Shown in pieces: positions 8,705 through 15,587 of a stretch of 19,804 nt of DNA (positions within the stretch are counted from its first letter, which is position 1; each line of letters starts with the position of its first letter). Location: contig JAEZIQ010000107.1 in assembly GCA_023436605.1 (NCBI GenBank), positions 1 through 19,804 on the forward strand, written 5' to 3'. A program made the position numbers and the translations under genes. The notes under the pieces were generated by a model that saw nothing but the letters and a program-made list of their open reading frames with translations, ran no database searches and was not told where the DNA came from. The DNA comes from Actinomycetes bacterium (GTDB taxonomy: Bacteria > Actinomycetota > Thermoleophilia > Solirubrobacterales > 70-9).

Positions 8705-9619
8705 TCAGGGCAGGGCGATTTCCCGGCCGAGCAGGTCAGTCAGGGTTTCTGCGTAGGTAGCGCTGATGTGGGTCGCGTCCCGGTAGATGACCATCCCGTC
8801 CCGGGCCGAGTTGCACCTGCCACCCGGGCAGACCGTCCCGGAGAGATCGATCAGTTTCACTCCGGGCACCTTCCGCGCCGCGACCAGGTCGAAGCCCGGC
8901 GGGTTCTTGCGAAGGCCCTTGAAGTCACAGGCCGGGAGATCGTCCGGATTCTCGAGCAGGCAGTCCGGGGGCCGGAAGGACGAGCGCGGAAGGTCGCGGA
9001 GGAGGAACACCCCTCCCTTCGGCCTCGTCATACCGGCGAGAACCTCGAGAGTCCGGGCGTAGGCCTCCCGCAGGAGTGGTTCGCTTGCCTCTCGGCTCAT
9101 TCGGATCCCGCCCTCCCAGAGGGCGTAGCCGTTGCCCGTGTCGGTCGCGGTGACAACTGCGCGCGGCCGCTCGTCACTGATCCTGGCCAGCGCGTTGGCC
9201 CGCCAGGTGTCGCAGGCGACCTGGTAACTCACGTCTGCGGTCAGGCAGTTGCCGCGGAACATGGTGACCAGCCGCCAGCCTCGCTTCTCGGCGAGCTTGA
9301 TCAGGGGCGGCGAGAACTGCATCGCGTGGGAATCACCCCACAGCACCACCGTGGTGTCGGAGGCGGGATCACCGTAGATGCAGGTCCAGGCATCGGTGTA
9401 CTCGAGCCCGGAGCGGCAGCCGTCGAGAATCACCGGCCCCTTGTCATCCCGGGCGACGTCGGGCTGCGGGACGAGATCGGCGACCGTGGCCGGGCCGACT
9501 GCCTCGCCATCGCCGCAGCCGGCGAGGACTCCCCCGAAGGCAAGGACCATGGCGGCTACAAGGGCCAGGAACCGTCCCGGCCTTCGAGCTATTCGATCCC
9601 CAGCCGGTCGTCGAACCAT
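8705..9619 (-). CDS. Secreted SGNH-domain lipoprotein, acyltransferase/esterase-like
   Basis: This protein resembles the SGNH domain usually fused to acyltransferase-3 membrane domains (OafB-type), here standing alone. From ATG 9619 it has 304 residues. An arginine-rich n-region and a hydrophobic stretch lead to the lipobox LAGC (Cys35), so it is probably membrane-anchored. The nucleophile block VVLWGDSHAMQF puts Ser97 in place, and YRDATHISATYA gives the Asp281/His284 pair. Eight cysteines occur in four pairs with the same spacing as in its neighbour. The likely role is O-acetyl (or other acyl) transfer to, or removal from, a surface glycan; the substrate is unknown. The start overlaps the upstream paralogue by 31 nt, suggesting one transcript. 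A longer frame to 9703 exists but its extra residues are just the paralogue read out of frame. Confidence 0.75.
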   Translation of the reverse strand: MVRRPAGDRIARRPGRFLALVAAMVLAFGGVLAGCGDGEAVGPATVADLVPQPDVARDDKGPVILDGCRSGLEYTDAWTCIYGDPASDTTVVLWGDSHAMQFSPPLIKLAEKRGWRLVTMFRGNCLTADVSYQVACDTWRANALARISDERPRAVVTATDTGNGYALWEGGIRMSREASEPLLREAYARTLEVLAGMTRPKGGVFLLRDLPRSSFRPPDCLLENPDDLPACDFKGLRKNPPGFDLVAARKVPGVKLIDLSGTVCPGGRCNSARDGMVIYRDATHISATYAETLTDLLGREIALP

Positions 9620-10479
9620 TCGCTCAAGGTTCGGGCGTAGGTCGCGGTTATGTGGTCGGTGTCGCGGTATTTGAGGATCTTTCCCTGGGTCGGAGAGCAC
9701 CATTTTCGGTCACAGAGGACCTTGGTGGGGTCGATCGTCGGTGTGATCCCGGTGCGCTGGGCCGCGACCCAGTCGAATCCCGGTCCGAACTTGCGCTCGT
9801 TGGGGAAGAGACATCTCTCGACCTTTCCCCGGTTTTCGCGGAGACAGTCGGCCGGGACGAAAGGGGCCATGACCTGGTCGCGGATCAGAGTGATCGCGCT
9901 CTCGTCGGTGACCAGACTGGGAATCTTTTTGAGGCGCTCGATCGTCCTGACCATGCCGGCCTGCAGTCTCGACTCGCTTTCCCTGCGCGAAAGGTCGAGT
10001 CCTCCGTACTTGAGGCGGTAGCGCCCGCCAATCGAGGTCGAGATGATGATGTGTCTCGGCCTGTCTCTCTCGATCCGGTCCAGGGCCTGGCGGCGCCATT
10101 CGGCGCAGTCCGGTTCGGTCACGACATCGGCGATCGGACAACCCGCTCGAACCACGGTGATCAGTTTCCAGCCGCGCTTCTTCGCAATCGGGATCAGGGC
10201 GGGACCCCATTGCAGGGCGTGAGAGTCCCCGAACAGGACCACCCGCTTCCCGGAACCTGGGTCTCCGTAGACGCACACTCTCGGAGTGACGTGCTTGCCG
10301 TGGGCCCGACAGTTGTGCTCGACCAGTTCGCCCTCGTCCGAACGGGCCTGGTCGAGTTTCGGCTCGAACTGGTCGTTCACCGCCACCGAGTGGGGCAACT
10401 CGCCGAAGGTCAGGAAAACGGCAGCGAAGACCGAGCCGGCCAGCAGCAGGCGAAGGAAGAGGGCTGGGGTCCTCGTCAT
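9589..10479 (-). CDS. Secreted SGNH-domain protein, paralogue of the next gene
   Basis: The 296-residue protein has an N-terminal signal or anchor (MTRTPALFLRLLLAGSVFAA...) and no lipobox. It is then a single SGNH-like domain: VVLFGDSHALQW (Ser86) and KYRDTDHITATYA (Asp273/His276). It matches the downstream protein across its length, including GDPxS, KRGWxL, the segment before the second cysteine pair, and four cysteine pairs at 57/69, 114/125, 212/223 and 256/261. It probably acts outside the membrane on acylated glycans, with the lipoprotein as a partner or specialised copy. The ATG start has a GGGGG run about 6 nt upstream. No acyltransferase-3 membrane partner is encoded in this window. 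Confidence 0.78.
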   Translation of the reverse strand: MTRTPALFLRLLLAGSVFAAVFLTFGELPHSVAVNDQFEPKLDQARSDEGELVEHNCRAHGKHVTPRVCVYGDPGSGKRVVLFGDSHALQWGPALIPIAKKRGWKLITVVRAGCPIADVVTEPDCAEWRRQALDRIERDRPRHIIISTSIGGRYRLKYGGLDLSRRESESRLQAGMVRTIERLKKIPSLVTDESAITLIRDQVMAPFVPADCLRENRGKVERCLFPNERKFGPGFDWVAAQRTGITPTIDPTKVLCDRKWCSPTQGKILKYRDTDHITATYARTLSEWFDDRLGIE

Positions 10480-10640
10480 AAGGAACCCCCGGGTGACTGG
10501 TGTCTGGCCTTGGGGGGCAGGCCCATCGCCCCCGAAACCGGGCTGCGGAGAGCCTGTTGCGGAATTGAGGAAACGTTTAGACGGGGAGCGGCCGCGACCG
10601 GCATCGCCCGCCCGGGCCGAACAGGTTCTATGGTTGGGCC
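10480..10640. promoter_or_regulatory. Divergent promoter region between SGNH pair and esterase
   Basis: The 161-nt gap separates divergent genes. It holds the perfect palindrome AAACGTTT (10571-10578), which has the core look of a LacI-family operator, and a GGGGGC/GCCCCC hairpin in the presumed leader of the minus-strand unit. The plus-strand -10 is at 10629-10634. I could not place a minus-strand promoter with confidence. Confidence 0.35.
10629..10634 (+). promoter_or_regulatory. Candidate -10 box of a leaderless esterase mRNA
   Basis: TATGGT ends 6 nt before ATG 10641, so a start 7 nt beyond the box falls on the A of the ATG. No Shine-Dalgarno precedes the gene. Confidence 0.45.
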
Positions 10641-11279
10641 ATGTCCGAGGGATTCATTCATGTCTTCGAGCCCGGCGATCCGCAGCGAACCCTGCTGCTG
10701 CTCCACGGCACCGGGGGCGACGAGAACGACCTGGTCTCGCTCGGCCGCCAGCTCGCGCCGGGGGCCGGGATCCTGAGCCCGCGCGGCAAGGTGCTCGAGA
10801 ACGGGATGCCCCGTTTTTTCCGGCGCCTCGCGGTCGGCCAGCTTGACATCCCGGATCTGCTGGCCCGGACCGACGAGCTGGCCGACTGGGTAGCTGCCGC
10901 CGCCGCGGACTACGAATTCGACCCCGCCGGAGTGATCGGCCTGGGTCTTTCGAATGGGGCAAACATTGCGGTGAGCCTGCTTTTCCGGCGCCCGGGCACT
11001 CTCGGAGCAGCGGCTCTGCTCAGACCGATGCTGCCCTATCCACCCCCGGAGAACCTCGACCTCGACGGAACTCCCGTCCTGGTCGCCTCGGGAGGCAGGG
11101 ACCAGTTCGTCCCGGCCGAGGAGAGCAAGGAACTTGCCCGGACCCTGGAGGCGCACGGGGCAAAGGTCGAGTTTGTCTTCGATGAGTCTGCTGGTCATGG
11201 GCTTTCCCAACCGGACCTGAGTGCCACCTACCACTGGCTGGAAGCGGTCAAACCCGGTGGTGAAAGTAATTCACCATAA
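10641..11279 (+). CDS. Alpha/beta hydrolase, phospholipase/carboxylesterase family
   Basis: This small cytoplasmic serine hydrolase probably cleaves short acyl or aryl esters, as YpfH and acyl-protein-thioesterase-like enzymes do. The 212 residues show the oxyanion strand LLLLHGTGGDEND at about 18-30. The nucleophile elbow GLGLSNGANIA puts Ser104 in G-x-S-x-G, Asp154 is in ASGGRDQFVP, and His186 is in ESAGHGL. The full catalytic triad is therefore visible. There is no signal peptide. The ATG start follows a TATGGT box directly. Its stop (TAA 11277-11279) lies inside the control region of the methionine operon. It is not obviously linked functionally to either neighbour. Confidence 0.85.
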   Translation: MSEGFIHVFEPGDPQRTLLLLHGTGGDENDLVSLGRQLAPGAGILSPRGKVLENGMPRFFRRLAVGQLDIPDLLARTDELADWVAAAAADYEFDPAGVIGLGLSNGANIAVSLLFRRPGTLGAAALLRPMLPYPPPENLDLDGTPVLVASGGRDQFVPAEESKELARTLEAHGAKVEFVFDESAGHGLSQPDLSATYHWLEAVKPGGESNSP

Positions 11280-11306
11280 TTTTGATCAACTTTATGTAGA
11301 TTGACC
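11259..11306 (+). promoter_or_regulatory. AT-rich control region of metYXW with palindromes
   Basis: This is the most AT-rich stretch of the window. It contains GGTGAA/TTCACC (11259-11264 and 11270-11275), the perfect palindrome TTGATCAA (11282-11289), and a candidate -10 TAGATT (11297-11302). No consensus -35 stands at 16-18 nt, which suggests an activator or a repressor-controlled promoter. The leader after it would be about 50 nt. I saw no match to the SAM riboswitch classes I know. Confidence 0.4.
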
Positions 11307-11356
11307 AGCTGCTGCCCGTCAGGACGACAGCGAAACATGACACCCACAGGAGAACC

Positions 11357-12652
11357 ATGAGCGACGAAGAGAAGCAGTACGGACCCGAGACCAACGCACT
11401 TCACGCCGGCCAGGTGGCCGATCCGACCACCAACGCCCGGGCAGTGCCGATCTACCAGACGGTCTCCTACGAGTTCAACGATGCGCAGCACGCGCAGGAC
11501 CTGTTCGCCCTGGCCGAGCCGGGCAACATCTACACCCGCATCATGAACCCGACCTGGAACGTGCTCGAAGAGCGGATGGCCGCTTTGGAAGGCGGCGTTG
11601 CGGCGCTCGCCCTCGCGTCCGGCCAGGCTGCCGTGACCTACTCGGTTCTGAACGTGACCCGCGCCGGCGACAACATCGTCGCGCTCTCGACCCTCTACGG
11701 CGGCACCTACAACCTCTTCGCCCACACCCTCCCGCAGTACGGGATCGAAGTCCGCTTCGTCGATCCGGACAAGCCGGAAGAACTCTCTCAGCACGTTGAC
11801 GAGAAGACCCGCCTGGTCTTCGCCGAGACGATCGGCAACCCGCGCCTGAACGTGGTCGACATTGAGGCCTGGGCCAACGCCGCCCACGCCGAGGGTCTGC
11901 CGCTGATCGTCGACAACACCGTGCCGACTCCGGTGCTGGCCAACGTGTTCGAGCTCGGCGCCGACATCGCCGTTCACTCGGCGACCAAGTTCATCGGTGG
12001 CCACGGCACCTCGATCGGCGGCGTGATCGTCGACTCCGGCAACTTCGACTGGGTCGCTAACGCCGAACGGTTCCCCGGCCTGACCCAGCCCGACCCCTCG
12101 TACCACGGAGTGGTCTGGTCGGACGCGCTCGGCCCGGCGGCATACATCGGCCGGGTCCGCACCGTTCTGCTCCGGAACACCGGTGCCGCGCTCTCACCGT
12201 TCAACGCCTTCCTCCTGCTGCAGGGCCTCGAGACCCTGCCGCTCAGGATCGAACGTCACAGCGAGAACGCCCTGGCGGTCGCCAAGCACCTGCAGGAAAA
12301 CGAGAACGTGACCTGGGTGAACTACCCCGGCCTGCCGGACTTCAGCCACCACGAGGAAGCCAACAAGGTGCTGAAGGGCGGCTATGGCGCGCTGGTCACC
12401 TTCGGCATCAAGGGCGGCCGGGACGCGGGCCGGAAGTTCATCGACTCGCTCGAGCTCTTCTCGCACCTGGCCAACATCGGTGACGCGAAGTCGCTGGCGA
12501 TCCACCCGGCCACCACGACCCACTCGCAGCTCAACGACGTCGAGCTCGAGGACTCCGGCGTGACTCCCGACACGGTCCGCCTCTCGGTCGGCATCGAGTC
12601 GATCGCCGACATCCTGGCCGACATCGACCAGGCGCTGGCCAAGGCGAGCTAG
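11357..12652 (+). CDS. metY: O-acylhomoserine sulfhydrylase (MetY/MetZ type)
   Basis: This PLP enzyme makes homocysteine directly from O-acylhomoserine and sulfide, bypassing cystathionine. The 431 residues match the MetY length. Key segments are YTRIMNPTWNVLEERMAALEGG at about 59-80 for PLP phosphate binding across the dimer, VDNTVPTP with Asp186, and HSATKFIGGHG with the Schiff-base Lys211. The ATG start has AGGAG 4 nt upstream. It is the first gene of a three-gene operon with metX, 11 nt downstream, and metW. Whether it prefers acetyl- or succinyl-homoserine depends on the partner MetX, whose specificity is open, so MetZ is the alternative name. The overall sequence reads as MetY. Confidence 0.92.
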   Translation: MSDEEKQYGPETNALHAGQVADPTTNARAVPIYQTVSYEFNDAQHAQDLFALAEPGNIYTRIMNPTWNVLEERMAALEGGVAALALASGQAAVTYSVLNVTRAGDNIVALSTLYGGTYNLFAHTLPQYGIEVRFVDPDKPEELSQHVDEKTRLVFAETIGNPRLNVVDIEAWANAAHAEGLPLIVDNTVPTPVLANVFELGADIAVHSATKFIGGHGTSIGGVIVDSGNFDWVANAERFPGLTQPDPSYHGVVWSDALGPAAYIGRVRTVLLRNTGAALSPFNAFLLLQGLETLPLRIERHSENALAVAKHLQENENVTWVNYPGLPDFSHHEEANKVLKGGYGALVTFGIKGGRDAGRKFIDSLELFSHLANIGDAKSLAIHPATTTHSQLNDVELEDSGVTPDTVRLSVGIESIADILADIDQALAKAS

Positions 12653-12663
12653 TCGCCAGGGCA

Positions 12664-13827
12664 GTGAGCGGCGTTGGAATAGTCGAGACAAAGCGGGCGG
12701 TCGTCGTAAGTGGCGACCGCCCGCTGGTTCTTGCATCCGGCGCCACCCTTCCCGAGGTCGAGGTCGCCTACGAGACCTATGGGGAACTGAACGCCGACCG
12801 TTCGAACGCGGTCTTCATCTGTCACGCGCTCTCGGGTGACGCCCACGCCGCCGGACTTCACCAGGGCGACGACCCGAACCGTCCCGGCTGGTGGGACAAC
12901 ATCGTCGGCCCCGGCCGGCCGCTTGACACCGACCGCTTCTTCGTGATCTGCGCCAACGTGCTGGGCGGCTGCAAGGGCACTACGGGACCTTCCTCGACCG
13001 ACCCGGCAACGGGTAAGCCGTACGGTCTGCGCTTCCCGCTGGTCCAGGTCCGGGACCTGGTCGAGACCCACCGGGGACTACTGCGGGAACTGGGGATCGA
13101 ACGCCTGCTGGCCGCGGTCGGTGGCTCGCTCGGCGGCATGCAGGCGCTGCAGTGGGCGATCGACCATCCGACCGAGGTCGACGGGGCGGCGATCATCGCC
13201 GCCTCGGCCCGGCTCTCGGCCCAGAACATCGCCTTTTCCGCGGTTGCCCGCGAGGCGATCATGCGCGCCCCCGACTTCGCCGGCGGCGACTACTACGAAA
13301 ACGACCGCCGGCCCGACCCGGGCCTCGCCCTGGCCCGCATGATCGGCCACATCACCTACCTCTCGGAAGAGTCGATGCGCGAGAAGTTCGGCCGCCGCCT
13401 CCAGGATTCGGAAGTGCCCCGTTACGGGTTCGACGTCGATTTCCAGGTCGAGAGCTATCTCCACTACCAGGGCCAGTCCTTCGTCGAGCGCTTCGACGCG
13501 AACACCTACCTGTACATGGGCCGGACCATGGATTACTTCGATCCGTTCGAGGATCCGGTCTACGTCCAGAACCAGATCAGCCAGGGCGAGACCAGCTTTC
13601 TGGTGATCTCCTTCGATTCGGACTGGCGCTTCTCGACCGAGCACGCCCGGGTGATGGCCTCCGAGTTGCGCGGCTCCGGGGCGCCGGTCACCTTCCAGGA
13701 GATCTCCTCCCCGCACGGCCACGACTCGTTCCTCTTCGACACGCCGTCCGAGTACCACCGGACGGTCTCCTCATACCTGGACCGTCTGGCGGCCCAGCGG
13801 GGAATCCAGCTCCGGGGGCAGGCTTGA
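12664..13827 (+). CDS. metX: Homoserine O-acyltransferase MetX
   Basis: MetX activates the homoserine hydroxyl by acylation, using acetyl-CoA or succinyl-CoA, for methionine synthesis. The alpha/beta-hydrolase fold of 387 residues shows the nucleophile elbow GGSLGGMQ (Ser155), Asp320 in ISFDSDWRF, and His353 in HGHDSF. The conserved stretches ALSGDAHAAG and WWDNIVGPG near the N-terminus are typical. The SDWRF wording around the Asp resembles the proteobacterial MetX enzymes that work with MetW, some of which use succinyl-CoA, so acyl specificity cannot be taken as acetyl. The start is GTG 12664, 11 nt after the metY stop. It overlaps metW by 4 nt. Confidence 0.92.
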   Translation: MSGVGIVETKRAVVVSGDRPLVLASGATLPEVEVAYETYGELNADRSNAVFICHALSGDAHAAGLHQGDDPNRPGWWDNIVGPGRPLDTDRFFVICANVLGGCKGTTGPSSTDPATGKPYGLRFPLVQVRDLVETHRGLLRELGIERLLAAVGGSLGGMQALQWAIDHPTEVDGAAIIAASARLSAQNIAFSAVAREAIMRAPDFAGGDYYENDRRPDPGLALARMIGHITYLSEESMREKFGRRLQDSEVPRYGFDVDFQVESYLHYQGQSFVERFDANTYLYMGRTMDYFDPFEDPVYVQNQISQGETSFLVISFDSDWRFSTEHARVMASELRGSGAPVTFQEISSPHGHDSFLFDTPSEYHRTVSSYLDRLAAQRGIQLRGQA

Positions 13828-14417
13828 GGCCCGACCTCGACATCGTCGCCTCGCTGGTCGGAACCGGCCAGAAGGTGCTCGACCTCGGTTGTGGCAACGG
13901 TGCCCTGCTTGAGAACCTGATCAGCGAGCGTGGCTGCAGCGGGCTCGGGGTCGAGCGCGAACTCGACGATTTCCACGCCTGCATCAGCCGCGGGGTGCCG
14001 GTCACCCAGGGTGACCTCGAGGAAGAGCTGCCCCGCCTGGGCGAGGACGAGTTCGATGTGGCCGTCCTCTCGCTCACCCTGCAGGCGGTCAGCCGGCCGG
14101 ACCAGGTGCTGACCGAGATGAAGCGCGTCGCCCCCCGGCTGATCGTCTCGCTGCCCAATTTCGCCCACTGGAAACTCCGGGCCACCCTCACCCTGCGCGG
14201 CCGGATGCCGGTCACCGACAGCCTGCCCTACCAGTGGTACGACACCCCGAACATCCACCTCTGCACGATCCGCGACTTCGAGAACCTGGCCCGCGAACTC
14301 GGCCTGAAGATCGAGCGGCGGATCCTGATCGACGCGACCGGCCGCCGGGTCGGCGGCCTCGCCAACCGAGCCCCGAACCTGCTCGCGGAGCGCGCCGTCT
14401 ACGCCCTCAAGACCTGA
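13824..14417 (+). CDS. metW: MetW, methyltransferase-like partner of MetX
   Basis: MetW is a class I SAM-methyltransferase-fold protein that in several proteobacteria is needed with MetX for homoserine acylation. The 197 residues begin MRPDLDIVASLV, the usual MetW N-terminus, and carry motif I VLDLGCGNG at 18-26. The segment SLPNFAHWKLRATL followed by TDSLPYQWYDTPNIHLCT is characteristic of MetW. The start is TTG at 13824-13826, overlapping the metX stop (TTGA), with a GGGGGCAGG Shine-Dalgarno-like run just upstream. The open frame continues far upstream inside metX, but that part is an out-of-frame reading. The gene ends 6 nt from a converging gene. Confidence 0.92.
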   Translation: MRPDLDIVASLVGTGQKVLDLGCGNGALLENLISERGCSGLGVERELDDFHACISRGVPVTQGDLEEELPRLGEDEFDVAVLSLTLQAVSRPDQVLTEMKRVAPRLIVSLPNFAHWKLRATLTLRGRMPVTDSLPYQWYDTPNIHLCTIRDFENLARELGLKIERRILIDATGRRVGGLANRAPNLLAERAVYALKT

Positions 14418-14428
14418 CCTTCGTCAGG
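14413..14428. terminator. Compact hairpin spanning two convergent stop codons
   Basis: CCTGAC (14413-14418) pairs with GTCAGG (14423-14428) around the tetraloop CTTC. It contains the metW TGA and the stop of the opposing gene. Only 6 nt separate the two coding regions, so this small stem is the only candidate terminator for both. Confidence 0.45.
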
Positions 14429-14975
14429 CCTCGGTGTATTCGTCGGGGTCGATGTTTTCGGTGGGGAGGGTTTCTTCGAGTTCAACGCCAGTGGTTTCGA
14501 TGATGCGACCCATTGCCGAGTAGTAGGCGCAGGCGATCACCAGCTCGGTGGTCTGGCGGCGGCCGAACCGCTCCAGCACTTCGGCCGTGAGGTCCTCGTC
14601 GGCTCGCACCTGGCGGGCGATCTGGTCGGCAAAGGTCCAGACCAGGCGGGCCTCCTCGTCGAGCTGGTCGGGGTTCTGGTCGGCGGCGGCGCGGATCTCC
14701 TCTTCTTCCATGCCGATCGCCCGGCAGATGTTCTCGTGCTGCAGGCGTTCGTAGTCGGAGTCGCAGGCCCGGGCGACCGCGAGGATCGCGATCTCCCTGA
14801 GGCGCGGGTCGAGTTCCGCCTTGAGCAAAATCGCCTGGCCGAGATCGGTGACCGGCCCTAGCGCGGCCGGTGCGTTGGCGAACATCCGGATCAAGTTGAG
14901 CGGCGGCAGGTTCGCCATCAGCTCACGCGATTCGGGATCGAGCTGCTCCTCGGTCGGGTACGGGATACGGGGCAT
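14424..14975 (-). CDS. Carboxymuconolactone decarboxylase (CMD/AhpD-like) family protein
   Basis: This 183-residue, all-helical protein belongs to the CMD superfamily. The core is at about 54-95: ELDPRLREIAILAVARACDSDYERLQHENICRAIG, with Glu61, Tyr75 and His80 in the usual places. The CxxC of true AhpD peroxidases is absent, with only single Cys71 and Cys84, so a thiol peroxidase role is unlikely. The second half (ARLVWTFADQIARQV...FGRRQTTELVIACAYYSAMGRI) is also typical of the broad family. The real substrate is unknown. The ATG start has AGAAAGG 6 nt upstream. It lies 14 nt downstream of a VOC protein and is surely co-transcribed with it, suggesting a two-step catabolic or detoxifying role. 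Confidence 0.85.
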   Translation of the reverse strand: MPRIPYPTEEQLDPESRELMANLPPLNLIRMFANAPAALGPVTDLGQAILLKAELDPRLREIAILAVARACDSDYERLQHENICRAIGMEEEEIRAAADQNPDQLDEEARLVWTFADQIARQVRADEDLTAEVLERFGRRQTTELVIACAYYSAMGRIIETTGVELEETLPTENIDPDEYTEA

Positions 14976-14989
14976 GGTCGGCCTTTCTC

Positions 14990-15523
14990 TCAGGGGTCGG
15001 GGATGAGTTCGCGGATCGGGTCGCTGCCGTCCCAGTTCTCCGCTTCGGAGCGGACGTGCTCGAAGAACATGCCCTTCGGACCGCTGACGTCCGAGATCTC
15101 GATCACGGTGCCAGGCGTGGTTTCGGTGTCGAAATAGGCGAAGCGACCGTGCTCGCCGCCGATGCAGCCCTCGTGACCGACCTCGAATCCGGCGGCGAGC
15201 GCCGCGTCATAGAGGCCCTGGTAGTCCTGGCTCCAGTAGGACATGTGCTGGAGGCCTTCGTGGCCGGCGTCGATGAATTCCCTGTACATCGAGGGCGCAT
15301 CGTTCCGCTGCTGGATCAGCTCGATCTGAAGGTCGCCGGAGTTGGCCAGGGCGATGCTGAGTTCGGGCTTTGACTCGACCCCGCGGTGCCGGAACCAGTC
15401 CATCTCGACCCGGCCCATATAGAACCAAGGTCCGACCCCGAGCTCGACCCAGTGGTCCATCGCCGTCCTGATGTCGCGAACCACGTATCCGTTCTGAGCG
15501 ACCTTCCCGAAAATCCGACTCAC
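14990..15523 (-). CDS. VOC (glyoxalase/bleomycin-resistance) superfamily protein
   Basis: The 177-residue protein has the paired beta-alpha-beta-beta-beta modules of the vicinal oxygen chelate fold and resembles the glyoxalase_4 / methylmalonyl-CoA epimerase-like group. Probable metal ligands are Gln10 (in KVAQNGYVV, where many relatives have His), Glu68, His93 (GLQHMSYW) and Glu142 (TVIEISD). The first module ends near 95; the second runs from the LYDAALAAGFEVG helix. The start is GTG 15521-15523, supported by GAGGAGAGGAG with a 5-nt spacer. It is the first gene of a two-gene operon with a CMD-family protein. The reaction cannot be named; epimerase, dioxygenase and lyase are all possible. 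Confidence 0.82.
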   Translation of the reverse strand: MSRIFGKVAQNGYVVRDIRTAMDHWVELGVGPWFYMGRVEMDWFRHRGVESKPELSIALANSGDLQIELIQQRNDAPSMYREFIDAGHEGLQHMSYWSQDYQGLYDAALAAGFEVGHEGCIGGEHGRFAYFDTETTPGTVIEISDVSGPKGMFFEHVRSEAENWDGSDPIRELIPDP

Positions 15524-15556
15524 TCCGGCTCCTCTCCTCGAGTGTGAACTTCGGAG

Positions 15557-15562
15557 AGCTTA
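15557..15562 (-). promoter_or_regulatory. Candidate -10 box of the VOC-CMD operon
   Basis: TAAGCT on the minus strand lies in the 64-nt gap between the upstream 495-aa gene and the VOC gene, about 33 nt before the VOC start. No -35 is convincing, so read-through from the upstream gene is also possible. Confidence 0.25.
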
Positions 15563-15587
15563 TTGGGAGTCTCGGGGGTGACTTTTT

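Noticed and set aside
9620..9703. A longer N-terminus for the SGNH lipoprotein.
   Set aside because: The extra 28 residues are an out-of-frame reading of the paralogue's catalytic end. Starting at 9619 gives a proper lipoprotein signal.
11190..11235. A GTCAT...GAGTGCCA-like string that recalled an actinobacterial SAM riboswitch before metY.
   Set aside because: It lies inside the esterase coding region, encoding the conserved AGHGL, upstream of the likely metY promoter. The rest of the aptamer is missing.
13152..13823. An extended metW frame reaching back into metX.
   Set aside because: The upstream part is a Pro/Arg/Gly-rich shadow of metX. TTG 13824 gives the normal MetW N-terminus and length.
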